Shown here piece by piece: positions 34,812 to 42,855 of a DNA stretch of 52,093 bases; position 1 is the stretch's first letter; each line of letters begins with the position of its first letter. The translations under genes and the position numbers were made by a program. Source of the DNA: an uncultured Wenzhouxiangella sp. GTDB taxonomy: Bacteria; Pseudomonadota; Gammaproteobacteria; Xanthomonadales; Wenzhouxiangellaceae. The notes under the pieces were generated by a model that was not told the origin of the DNA, made no database searches, and saw nothing but the letters and a program-made list of their open reading frames with translations. The stretch spans positions 1-52,093 of the forward strand of contig CALEIM010000025.1 in the NCBI GenBank assembly GCA_937876395.1, written 5' to 3'.

Positions 34812-36467
34812 TCAAGGAACCTGATGCAAGTGCCTGATAAAACGCCATTTGTCAAGAAGGTGACCTCGCAGGAGTCCGGTCAGGACTATGAGGCTAGCCA
34901 GAACAAGTGGCCAGTCGCCAAAGCGGATGTACGGGGTCTGATGGCTCAGTCTGTGGACCTGGCCTGTGACGATATGGGGTTCAGAGCCCGGGCTTTGGGC
35001 TATTTCCTTCCCGCTTGGGTCAATAATTGCAGAAATGCCGGTTTTCATGGCCCGAACGATATATCTTCCGCTCTCCACAGCCCTCAGGCGGGCGATTTTC
35101 GCATGGACCTGTGCGACCGCCGGGTCTGCGAAGACGCCGTCATTTCCACCGCTGACGAGCAATTGAGTGCCATCCAGTACTGAACGGCGGATCACTGCCG
35201 GAATTTGAACTTCCTGACAAATAAACCCACCCACAATGAGGTTTTCCAGATTGGTTAGGGCGCTGCTATTACCGCTTTGGTAGGCAGATTCACCCTGCAG
35301 GCCCAGCCGGTGCATCAGGGGCGGCGAATATTCGGAAAATGGAACGAGTTTCTGTTTGTGATAGCTTTGTTGAATGCCCATTGGGGACCAGAACAACAGG
35401 CTGTTATGCAGTTTTTCGTTCTCTACTGTGTCCACACCGACGACCATGGAGAAGGGGCGGCGGCTTTCATCAATGACGCCGAGGATGGTCTCGTTCCAGT
35501 CAGAGAGTGGAATCTGAACTTCGTCCGGCTTTTTTGGCGTCCGGGTGCCGTCCAGAGAGACCGTGGATATGGCGATGGATTCGGGTAGCACCAGCAGAGC
35601 AACGGGTCCCGCCTCACCGCGGGCAATCCGGTAGAGCAATTGCAGGTAATCTTTTTCGATCCCGATCGCTGCGTAGTCATTGAAGTGATACTCCGCCTGA
35701 TGGTATTGCAGTGCAGCAACCGGAAGGGATGGTTGGCCTTCAATTAGTTCATTGGTGCTGGCTTGTTGCCAATACGCTGCGCCCCAGAGTGCGGAAATCA
35801 CCACCAATAATGTAGTAGCTAAGGCCCACTTCACCGGCTTTCGAATGGATAGCACAAGCGTGAGAACTGCCGCGTTGACCAGGACAATCATCCAGGTCAG
35901 GAGCCAGGTACTGCCGAATGCGGCAAGCTGGCGAATGGTGGCGTAGTCGGCGGCCGCATTACCCAACATGGCCCACTGATAGTCCCATGTCGTCAGGGCT
36001 CTAAGCCACTCGGCGGTCAGAATGAACAGGGGTGGCGCCAGGATAGCCAATCCAGGCAGGCTTCCTCTGACAAGCCGGGACAGCAGAAAGGTGAACAATC
36101 CCCAAAAAATGCTGGCCCAAAGGGCGATCAATACCCAAAGAATGTTGAGGGCAATAAACTGCTGGTTCAGGGCTGCGTCCAGGTCAATATCATCCTGCCA
36201 TCCCGACCACAGGTAGGCAGATACCAGGGGGCGTAGATTGATCAGCCAGAATAAAAGGCCAGCGATGAATCCCGAAAAGAATGCCTGGGCCCTGCGTGGC
36301 TCGTTGAAACTCACCCACAGCAGTGGCGCCAGGCCGAACCACACAAGCCAGGTCAGATCGAGCGGGGGAAACGCAATTCCGAGGAGCACGCCGGATGTGA
36401 TTGATGGCAGCACCCAAGGCATGAAGGACTTGGTTTGGCGGGGGTCAGAGGCCGGATTCTTTTGCAT
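34812..36467 (-). CDS. Apolipoprotein N-acyltransferase-like protein (Lnt paralogue)
   Basis: The 551-residue protein has six to seven transmembrane helices in residues 15-232 and a nitrilase-fold periplasmic domain (about 248-500), ending with a final helix. The Lnt catalytic triad is visible: Glu296 (LVLPESIAI), Lys371 (YHKQKLVPFSEYSP) and Cys417 (GGFICQEVQ). Lnt adds the third acyl chain to lipoprotein N-termini. The sequence diverges from the housekeeping type (FICQEV instead of VICYE), and the gene is placed in a glycan locus beside a lipoprotein gene, so a specialised paralogue is likely. It is 46 bp downstream of the double-LytM lipoprotein gene on the same strand and probably co-transcribed with it. 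Confidence 0.82.
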   Translation of the reverse strand: MQKNPASDPRQTKSFMPWVLPSITSGVLLGIAFPPLDLTWLVWFGLAPLLWVSFNEPRRAQAFFSGFIAGLLFWLINLRPLVSAYLWSGWQDDIDLDAALNQQFIALNILWVLIALWASIFWGLFTFLLSRLVRGSLPGLAILAPPLFILTAEWLRALTTWDYQWAMLGNAAADYATIRQLAAFGSTWLLTWMIVLVNAAVLTLVLSIRKPVKWALATTLLVVISALWGAAYWQQASTNELIEGQPSLPVAALQYHQAEYHFNDYAAIGIEKDYLQLLYRIARGEAGPVALLVLPESIAISTVSLDGTRTPKKPDEVQIPLSDWNETILGVIDESRRPFSMVVGVDTVENEKLHNSLLFWSPMGIQQSYHKQKLVPFSEYSPPLMHRLGLQGESAYQSGNSSALTNLENLIVGGFICQEVQIPAVIRRSVLDGTQLLVSGGNDGVFADPAVAQVHAKIARLRAVESGRYIVRAMKTGISAIIDPSGKEIAQSPGSEPHIVTGQVHRLSHQTPYIRFGDWPLVLASLIVLTGLLRGHLLDKWRFIRHLHQVP

Positions 36468-36513
36468 TTTGGCTCAGTTGTGTGGGTCTACCGGTCAACA
36501 GATGATTGCGCCA

Positions 36514-38082
36514 TCACTGTGGCATAACCCTGTCCAACCAATTCTGCGGGTTGGTCGAAACGCCGGCTATCTGGATTTCCCAGAGCAAAATTCGGTCTTG
36601 TATGTTTCCATTCTCGCGTAAGGAACCAAGAGGCTCACCGCGCCGTATCGCGTCGCCTTCACTTACGTGGATATTGTGGAGTCGAGAGTAAAAAGAAACG
36701 AGCCCACCGCCATGGGCAATGGCCACCGTTGATCCGCGAATTGGCAGTTCTGCCACCAATACAACGACGCCATCGTTACTGGCAAAGACGGTTGTTTCGC
36801 CAGTCGGCAGAATCAGAATGCCAGGAAGTGGATGCTGCGGAAGCATTACGCCGTGGATCATCGACTGGCCAAACTCTCCTTCAACCGAGCCGTTCAAGGG
36901 CGCCTGAAATGGTTGTGACCACGCCGGTGTGCGCTGGTTAAGGCCAAGCTCGGTAGCACGCTGGATAAGCTCCAGTTCCTGCGTTTGATTTTCTTCCGAG
37001 TAGAGTGCCAGAATGGATGCATCCACCTCCAGTGGCTGATGATCCTCAACAGGCTGTTGGATCTGGATTGTTGTATCGCCGAGCAGCGTTTGCCCGAACT
37101 GATCAACGCCGCCAAGTATGATGGATGCGCTTTGGTAATCTGCTGCAATCGGGACCGCGCCCATGGCCACCGCACCACCTTCTACCTTGAGGATCCCCAT
37201 CGCCTCTCCGTTGAGACTGGCGAAAACAGTATCAGTGTGAAATTCCTGCTCATCCCACTCCATGAAAATGGTAAATGTGGTGCCGGCAACGATGGCTTCA
37301 GGCAGGTCCGCATTGAACCCGTTCAGATCAAGGTTTTCTGGGGGGTATTTTCCGAGCGAGCTTTTTTCTGATCCCATATCGTCCAGCGCATGCTGTGCAT
37401 AGCGAGGAAGAGCGGTTCTCGAAAACAGCTCGGCCAGCAGATGATGAGTCTGGACAGCCTCCAGCCCTTCGCCCAAATAGCTGTTGGCGTCCGGCGTCCA
37501 CAGTTCGTAGATCAGCGCAGGCGCGGCCTCCGAGCCATCCCCGGCGGGGGGTAGCTGGCCGCTGGCGGTTGCCAGCCCAATGATCTGGCCTTGCTCGACC
37601 CGATCTCCTGGCACCAGTTCAGGGTGGACTTGGGATAGCTGTGCGTAGCGGGACAGGTGGCCACTGGCATGACGGAGCCATATCTGACGCCCGTATAGCT
37701 GGTCACGTGCAAAGGCTCCAGGAAACCCGGCCTCCGACGCAAGACTCAGCCAATGATCGCGTAAATCGGTATTTGGCTCAGAGTGGTCGTGGTCAATGCG
37801 CACAATTTCTCCATCGGCGACTGCAACCACGGCTTCGGTCGGCATGAGCGGTCGCCCGGAATAGCCGTTGACAAAGGCAAAGCCCCGACCTTGGCCAGCA
37901 TCACCTGGCTGATTTGAACCCGGCAGGTGGGCCTCAGACATGCTGAATGTAACTTCGGTAATGGGCGTAACGAGCCCATCCGGCCAATCGGACGTTGGGC
38001 GCTGGTCGCTGTCTGGCGCCTGGCAGGCGGCCAGCAACAGGCTGGCAAGAAGAATGATCAGAGCTGTCGAAAGTTTGCGCAT
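36514..38082 (-). CDS. Lipoprotein with two degenerate LytM (M23-like) domains
   Basis: From ATG 38082 (MRKLSTALIILLASLLLAAC) the 522-residue product has a lipobox Cys20. An N-terminal LytM-like domain (about 50-165, VVAVADGEIVRIDHDHSE, GRQIWLRHASGHLSRYAQLS, PGDRVEQGQIIGLA) and a C-terminal one (about 385-515, TTVFASNDGVVVLVAELPIR, HGGGLVSFYSRLHNIHVSEG) flank a beta-rich insert. In both, zinc-ligand motifs are changed: the HxG(V/I)D position reads HPLPGILIL and the HxH motif is LLWEI. Catalysis is unlikely. Degenerate LytM proteins elsewhere act as amidase activators or glycan-binding scaffolds. The gene is divergent from the glycosyltransferase operon and precedes the Lnt paralogue. Confidence 0.78.
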   Translation of the reverse strand: MRKLSTALIILLASLLLAACQAPDSDQRPTSDWPDGLVTPITEVTFSMSEAHLPGSNQPGDAGQGRGFAFVNGYSGRPLMPTEAVVAVADGEIVRIDHDHSEPNTDLRDHWLSLASEAGFPGAFARDQLYGRQIWLRHASGHLSRYAQLSQVHPELVPGDRVEQGQIIGLATASGQLPPAGDGSEAAPALIYELWTPDANSYLGEGLEAVQTHHLLAELFSRTALPRYAQHALDDMGSEKSSLGKYPPENLDLNGFNADLPEAIVAGTTFTIFMEWDEQEFHTDTVFASLNGEAMGILKVEGGAVAMGAVPIAADYQSASIILGGVDQFGQTLLGDTTIQIQQPVEDHQPLEVDASILALYSEENQTQELELIQRATELGLNQRTPAWSQPFQAPLNGSVEGEFGQSMIHGVMLPQHPLPGILILPTGETTVFASNDGVVVLVAELPIRGSTVAIAHGGGLVSFYSRLHNIHVSEGDAIRRGEPLGSLRENGNIQDRILLWEIQIAGVSTNPQNWLDRVMPQ

Positions 38083-38120
38083 GACGAATGAACGGTATGG
38101 TCTAGAATCGTGAGTGAAAT

Positions 38121-38144
38121 CTGCTTTCAATATATTTGAAGCAG
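38121..38144. promoter_or_regulatory. Dyad in the divergent intergenic region, possible operator
   Basis: CTGCTTTCAA (38121-38130) and TTGAAGCAG (38136-38144) form an imperfect inverted repeat (one bulged T) around an AT-rich centre. It lies 39 bp before the double-LytM lipoprotein start and 60 bp before the 38204 gene. The position suits a regulator acting on both transcripts. Confidence 0.4.
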
Positions 38145-38203
38145 TCCATCTGAAAACAAACGCAAAACAAGGCTTGACTGTGCCATATCGAGGTCGGGGC
38201 GTC

Positions 38204-38755
38204 ATGCGGGATTCTGAAGAATTAATTATTCTGAGTTTACGCCAGGCCGTTGCCGAGCAGCGCCGGCGCTTGCAGGAGATTGAGGATTCTTCGGCCTGGC
38301 GGGCTGGGGGTGTGGTGCGGGAGTTGTTGGTTTCTCCGCTGCGTCGTGGTCCGACCGCATTTTGGGGGCTATTGAGTGCGCTACGGCGCCGTCGACAGAG
38401 TCAATCGGCCGGGCGGGGGCAGTTGGCAGGGCTTGGCTCCCCGGTTGCGGCCGAAGCCGACTCGGCGCGGGTTCTGATATTCGGATCGGCTGTGCCGGCG
38501 GCCGCGAAGTGGGGCTCGAGCTGGCAGACCTGCGATGCGCAGGTGTTACTGTCGTGCCTGGAAAAACGTGGCGATGGCGGCGTTTTGGTACTACGCCGGC
38601 TCAATCCGGCGGTGATGCGTCCGCTGGCACGGCTTCAGCGGCTTGGCTGGAAGCTGGTGTGGATGCCTGAGTCGGGGGCGGCGGTTGACTATCCCCATCT
38701 GGCTCGTCACGTCTGTCAACTCGCGGATGAAGTCATGGACGATTCCCCTGCGTGA
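38204..38755 (+). CDS. Unrecognised 183-residue protein heading the glycosyltransferase operon
   Basis: I chose ATG 38204 (MRDSEELIILSLRQAVAEQR); the longer frame to 38114 covers the intergenic dyad. An N-terminal helix/coiled coil (residues 1-30) leads into SSAWRAGGVVRELLVSPLRR and a basic stretch ending RRRRQ. The same module begins the transferase at 39800 and occurs inside the 1673-residue protein. The rest (about 90-183, ARVLIFGSAVPAAAKWGSSW, VLVLRRLNPAVMRPLARLQR) is alpha/beta and could be a half transferase domain. I do not recognise a family. It overlaps the following GT4 gene by GTGA, so it is probably a partner of it. Confidence 0.6.
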   Translation: MRDSEELIILSLRQAVAEQRRRLQEIEDSSAWRAGGVVRELLVSPLRRGPTAFWGLLSALRRRRQSQSAGRGQLAGLGSPVAAEADSARVLIFGSAVPAAAKWGSSWQTCDAQVLLSCLEKRGDGGVLVLRRLNPAVMRPLARLQRLGWKLVWMPESGAAVDYPHLARHVCQLADEVMDDSPA

Positions 38756-39807
38756 AAATTCTGTGTGCATACCGCTATGGAATTGTCGGCGGGGTATCAA
38801 CGCAGTTTTTGCTGCGTCAGAAAGCTTTGCGTCGGGTGGGGATTGACTGTCACCTGTTTTTTGCCGAGGACAATGGTCTGGCCGCGCTGCTTGGAGAGGG
38901 CTCGGGGGTCAGTTTTGGTACGCAGATACCGCTGCGCCGTCTGATGCGGCGCCTGTGTCCTGATGTCGCTGTCGTGGTTGACTCGCCGGAACTGATCGCT
39001 GCTTTGCAGCCCAGACTGCGGCGCCCGCGCCTGTGGCTGGATGTGCATACCACTACAGCCCGGGGTCTGGCGTATCTTCAGGATATTTCCCTGCGCGGTC
39101 TGGACGGCGTGATGGTGCCCACGCGCTATAGTGCCGGTCTGGTGCAACAGCGGTTGCCGGCTGTCAAGCCGAGAATTGGGCCGAATCTGATCGATCCGAG
39201 CGTTTCGCCGGAGGAGCCGGAGGAGCAAGAAAATCCTGAGCAGGTGCCCGAGTTTGTATGGGTCGGGAAGCTGGACTCCCACAAGAACTGGCGCATGGCG
39301 CTGGTGTGGGGTCACTGGCTGCAGCGGGTTCTGGGCAAAATACGGCTGGTGCTGGTTGGGGGATATACCGCATCGGATGAACGGGTCGATGAACTGTTCC
39401 GTCTGGCGGATGAGCTTGATCTGTCTGCGGCATTGCGCTGGATCGACCGGATCGACAATGCTTCCTTGCCCACCCTGTACCGGCATGCGGCCGGGACCGG
39501 GGGCGCCATGCTGGTCACCAGTCGCGACGAATCCTTTGGCATGGCGGTCGCCGAGGCGCTGCTGTGCGCCTGCCCGGTGATTGCCAATGACTTGCCGGTG
39601 TTTCGTGAGGTGTTTCCGGATTCGCCGCTGTTGCAGCGCGTCGATATCTGGAATCCCGACAGCTTTTTCCGCGCCCTTGATGCATTGCCGCAGCAGGGCC
39701 TGATCCAACAGGCACAGATACTTCGCGACCATCTCAGCAGGCGCTATGGTCAGGACGCCTTTTTGAGCGCATTCAGGCCAGTGTTTGGCGGAGGCGTGGA
39801 TGAGTGA
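38752..39807 (+). CDS. Glycosyltransferase family 4 protein
   Basis: The 351-residue protein starts at GTG 38752, overlapping the previous stop. The N-terminal Rossmann half has MKILCAYRYGIVGGVSTQFL; the C-terminal nucleotide-sugar half has FVWVGKLDSHKNWRMALVWG, IRLVLVGGYTASDER and the donor-site segment TSRDESFGMAVAEALLCACP with the EX7E-type glutamates. This is a retaining GT-B enzyme, cytosolic and probably membrane-associated. Donor and acceptor are unknown. Its C-terminus overlaps the next GT gene by 8 bp. It is part of a run of tightly overlapping genes from 38204 to 44841. Confidence 0.88.
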   Translation: MKILCAYRYGIVGGVSTQFLLRQKALRRVGIDCHLFFAEDNGLAALLGEGSGVSFGTQIPLRRLMRRLCPDVAVVVDSPELIAALQPRLRRPRLWLDVHTTTARGLAYLQDISLRGLDGVMVPTRYSAGLVQQRLPAVKPRIGPNLIDPSVSPEEPEEQENPEQVPEFVWVGKLDSHKNWRMALVWGHWLQRVLGKIRLVLVGGYTASDERVDELFRLADELDLSAALRWIDRIDNASLPTLYRHAAGTGGAMLVTSRDESFGMAVAEALLCACPVIANDLPVFREVFPDSPLLQRVDIWNPDSFFRALDALPQQGLIQQAQILRDHLSRRYGQDAFLSAFRPVFGGGVDE

Positions 39808-41113
39808 GATTGACCGCCTGCGTGCCGAACTCGCTGAACTGGAGCGCGAGTGCGAACGACGCCTTTCCAGCGGGCGTTACCGCTTGGGCGGGCTGATGGT
39901 GGAGCTGGCTCGCGACTGGCGCCAGTGGCCGCATTTCCCGCTGCGTGCCGTGCGGTTGTGGTGGCGTTTGCGTCATCGGCGGCGCCCGCCGCGCCCCGGA
40001 GCGCCGGTATTTGAAGAGATGCGCGCTCGCATCGAGGCGTTTGCTCAGCAGTACCGGGATGGACGGGCAGAAGCCCTGGTGTTCATATTCTCGGGCACGA
40101 CTCATCTTCAAGGCGTGCGCGGCAACCGGCCCATTCGCCAGGCCCTGGCTGCGCGCCAGCGCGGGCTGCCGGTGGTGTTCAGCTATCACCGCACGCGCTA
40201 TGATGAGCCAGCTGCAGACGCGGGTGATGCGGGCCTGCTGCAGATTCCGGTCGACATGACCGTGCAGCTCCTTGATGAGCTGCTGGATTTGAAATGTGGC
40301 TCGGCACCGCGAATTTTTCTGGTCTCTTACCCGCTTCCGGGCGTTGAGCGTTGGATTCGGCCATTCCGGGAACGCGGCTGGGTAGTGCTTTACGATTGTC
40401 GGGATGACTGGCAGGAATTTCGAAAAGTCGGTATGGCAAGCTGGTATCGCCGGGCTGTAGAGCGGCGGGTGGTGGCCGCCAGTCATGCGACTTTGTGTGT
40501 TTCGCAGCCGCTGTGCGAGAAGATGCAGAAATGGGTTCCGGAGGCGCGTGTGGAACTGAGCCCCAATGCGGTCGATGCAAATTTGCTTGACGCGGTTGGG
40601 CGCTGGAGTAGGCCGGCCGAACCGCCTGTTATCGGCTATTTCGGGCATCTTTCGCCAGCCTGGTTTGACTGGCCGGCGCTGATCGAGGTGGCGCGCGCGC
40701 GGCCGGCTTGCTGCTTCGAAATCATTGGCCATTCGGCTCCCGGCGGGCTGGGTTTGCCGGATAATGTGAAACTGTGTGGCCCTAAACCGTGGCAGGAGCT
40801 GGCTCAAGCCGCATCGGGCTGGTCGGCAGCGATCATTCCATTTCGCATGGGCGCGCTGGCGGACGGGGTTGATCCGGTCAAAGTGTATGAATATCTGGCT
40901 TTTGGTTTGCCGGTGGTGTCGTTCAGAATGCCGCAGATTGACGCTTATCCTTATGTCCGCACGGTCAGCAATGTTGCTGAATTCTGTCAGGCACTTGATC
41001 AGGCGATTGATACGTCGCCAGATCCGGCGATGGTGGCGGAGTTTCTGGTCGCCAACACATGGGACGTTCGAATCGACGAGCTGCTGAATCTGGCCGCGGA
41101 GCAGTTGCCATGA
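39800..41113 (+). CDS. Glycosyltransferase (GT4-like, TuaH type) with N-terminal coiled coil
   Basis: From ATG 39800 (MSEIDRLRAELAELERECER) the 437-residue protein has an N-terminal coiled coil, then SGRYRLGGLMVELARDW and a basic tract (RLWWRLRHRRRPPRP) shared with two other locus proteins. The GT-B body includes VLYDCRDDWQEFRKVGMASW (similar to TuaH-like enzymes), HATLCVSQPLCEKM, VELSPNAVDANLLD, VIGYFGHLSPAWFDW and the donor segment DPVKVYEYLAFGLPVVS. It is therefore an alpha-retaining transferase acting on a lipid-linked glycan. It overlaps the previous gene by 8 bp and the next by ATGA. Confidence 0.85.
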   Translation: MSEIDRLRAELAELERECERRLSSGRYRLGGLMVELARDWRQWPHFPLRAVRLWWRLRHRRRPPRPGAPVFEEMRARIEAFAQQYRDGRAEALVFIFSGTTHLQGVRGNRPIRQALAARQRGLPVVFSYHRTRYDEPAADAGDAGLLQIPVDMTVQLLDELLDLKCGSAPRIFLVSYPLPGVERWIRPFRERGWVVLYDCRDDWQEFRKVGMASWYRRAVERRVVAASHATLCVSQPLCEKMQKWVPEARVELSPNAVDANLLDAVGRWSRPAEPPVIGYFGHLSPAWFDWPALIEVARARPACCFEIIGHSAPGGLGLPDNVKLCGPKPWQELAQAASGWSAAIIPFRMGALADGVDPVKVYEYLAFGLPVVSFRMPQIDAYPYVRTVSNVAEFCQALDQAIDTSPDPAMVAEFLVANTWDVRIDELLNLAAEQLP

Positions 41114-42855
41114 TTGGCCGCGGCCTGACGGTCTTGCGCTGGTGCCTGTCGCTGGGCAAGAAGTTCATCATTGTTGCGCCCTGGGCCACGCTGGCGGTAA
41201 TTGCCGCAACGCTGGTTTCCCAGGTAGGGGTGATGCTGACCGCTTTTCTGCCGCTCAAAATCGTGATTCTGCTTGGATCGGATCGGATTCCGCGATATTT
41301 CCCGGCCTCCTTTGCCGAGATTGACCGGCCGGTACTGTTGGCCGGCCTGAGTCTGGCAACTGTGGGCGCCTTTGTGGCCCATGTGGCGGCCGAGCGTCTG
41401 TCGGTCTGGAGCGCTGAACTGGGCGCCAGGGCTTTGCTTGCCCGCAGCCAGAAAATGGCCCTTTTCGAGAATCAGGACGAGTTGGCCCTGAGCTCATATC
41501 AGCGCTATTCGCGCGCTTTGGCAGGAGTCATTTTTGCTGTACTGGTCTTTTTGCTGATCGCGCTTGTTTATCCAAAGATGGCACTGGTGCTGGCCGGATA
41601 TATCGCCCTGCTGCTGGTTGGAATGGGTCTGTTCTGGCGGCTGAGCGAGCGCTTTCATGAAACGCTTGAGGATAATCTGGGCCAATTCATTTCGACCGCC
41701 AGCAATATCGGCTTTCTGGTTGGTTTTTTGTGGCTGGTGATCGATTTTGTCGCCCTGTCGCCGCCGGGCATGCTGGTGGCCATTATTTCCCTGCTGTTTT
41801 CCCGCCTGGCCTTGCAGAGACTCGGTGGTTTTGTTACCGAGCTGGCGGCGCTCAACCGCAATCGGATCAAGCTTGACGCGCTGTATTTCCATGGCAAGGC
41901 GCTGTCGCTGGAATCCCCACCGGAAAAGAATGCCCTGTGGCCGCTGCTGCTGCCAGAGCGGCGCGGCGAGTGGATTGCCCAGATGCTTGCCGAGCATATT
42001 CAGCAACCGCATGAACGCGAGCTGGACATTCGCTGGCATCAGCTCAAGGGCAGCGGCGTTGGCGCCTTTACACTGAATGGCGTGAACGGCAAGCGGATGA
42101 TGGTCAAGCTGTTTGACCGCAACAAGTCTTCCAGAGCGCGCCATGAAGCCGAACTGCTGGGCTCTGCGGTCGGGCGCCAGCTGCCGGCGCCGCGCTGGGT
42201 CGGGGCAGGGCTGGTGGAGGAGTTTTCCTGCCATCTGCTGGAACTGAACCCGGACCTGAGCTTGCCGGACGATGTCCGCCCAAAGGACATGCAGCGGGAT
42301 CTGGCCATTGCCCTGATGCCTCTGGTACCTTCCAGCGGGCTGGTACAGCGCTATGTGCGCTCTCGACCACTGCTGTGGCAGCGGCTACACCGGCGCTGGT
42401 TCGAGCAGCTACACATTGCCGCCGAGTCGCCCGCACTGGAGACCATGGCAGCGCTGGCCAACGCCGTTCCGGACATGGTCGGCAGGCTGCAGATGCTGCC
42501 CTTGGTAATTGTCAATCCCGCGGTGGCGCCTGGGCATCTGCTGGTCGGTGAAGACGGCCGCCTGGTCCAGCTTGAGTGGGGGCGCTGGAGCCTTGATCCG
42601 GTCGGCTCGGGCTGGCCGGCCAAGGCTGGGCTGATGCCGGGTCTGGATGAAGCGCTGGTGCAGGCCGGGGAGTCGCGCAAGGATCTGGTTGGACTTGATC
42701 CCGGCAGCGTCCGCCTGGCCGCGCTGTTGAGTGTGCTTGAATCTCTTTTGCAGCGAGGACAGTTGGCCGACGGCGTGGAACTGGCTCTGGAAATGCCCGC
42801 CTGCCTGGAGTCTGCTGACGGAGCCTTGCCGCATACGGGCACGGATCATGCCTGA
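41110..42855 (+). CDS. ABC-exporter-like transmembrane domain fused to an APH-type pseudokinase
   Basis: Residues 1-270 of this 581-residue protein hold about six transmembrane helices in an ABC type-1 exporter pattern (TLVSQVGVMLTAFLPLKIVI, SYQRYSRALAGVIFAVLVFL). No Walker motifs or ABC signature follow. Instead, residues 290-540 resemble aminoglycoside-phosphotransferase/lipopolysaccharide kinases: GKRMMVKLFDRNKSSRARHE for the N-lobe and NPAVAPGHLLVGEDGRLVQL for the catalytic loop. Compared with HGDLHPGNLLV, the catalytic His, Asp and Asn are replaced (Asn469, Ala471, His476) and the metal Asp is Glu489 (LEWG). It is probably a pseudokinase that binds a glycolipid or nucleotide. It is coupled by ATGA to the preceding GT and overlaps the next by 8 bp. 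Function unknown. Confidence 0.7.
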   Translation: MIGRGLTVLRWCLSLGKKFIIVAPWATLAVIAATLVSQVGVMLTAFLPLKIVILLGSDRIPRYFPASFAEIDRPVLLAGLSLATVGAFVAHVAAERLSVWSAELGARALLARSQKMALFENQDELALSSYQRYSRALAGVIFAVLVFLLIALVYPKMALVLAGYIALLLVGMGLFWRLSERFHETLEDNLGQFISTASNIGFLVGFLWLVIDFVALSPPGMLVAIISLLFSRLALQRLGGFVTELAALNRNRIKLDALYFHGKALSLESPPEKNALWPLLLPERRGEWIAQMLAEHIQQPHERELDIRWHQLKGSGVGAFTLNGVNGKRMMVKLFDRNKSSRARHEAELLGSAVGRQLPAPRWVGAGLVEEFSCHLLELNPDLSLPDDVRPKDMQRDLAIALMPLVPSSGLVQRYVRSRPLLWQRLHRRWFEQLHIAAESPALETMAALANAVPDMVGRLQMLPLVIVNPAVAPGHLLVGEDGRLVQLEWGRWSLDPVGSGWPAKAGLMPGLDEALVQAGESRKDLVGLDPGSVRLAALLSVLESLLQRGQLADGVELALEMPACLESADGALPHTGTDHA

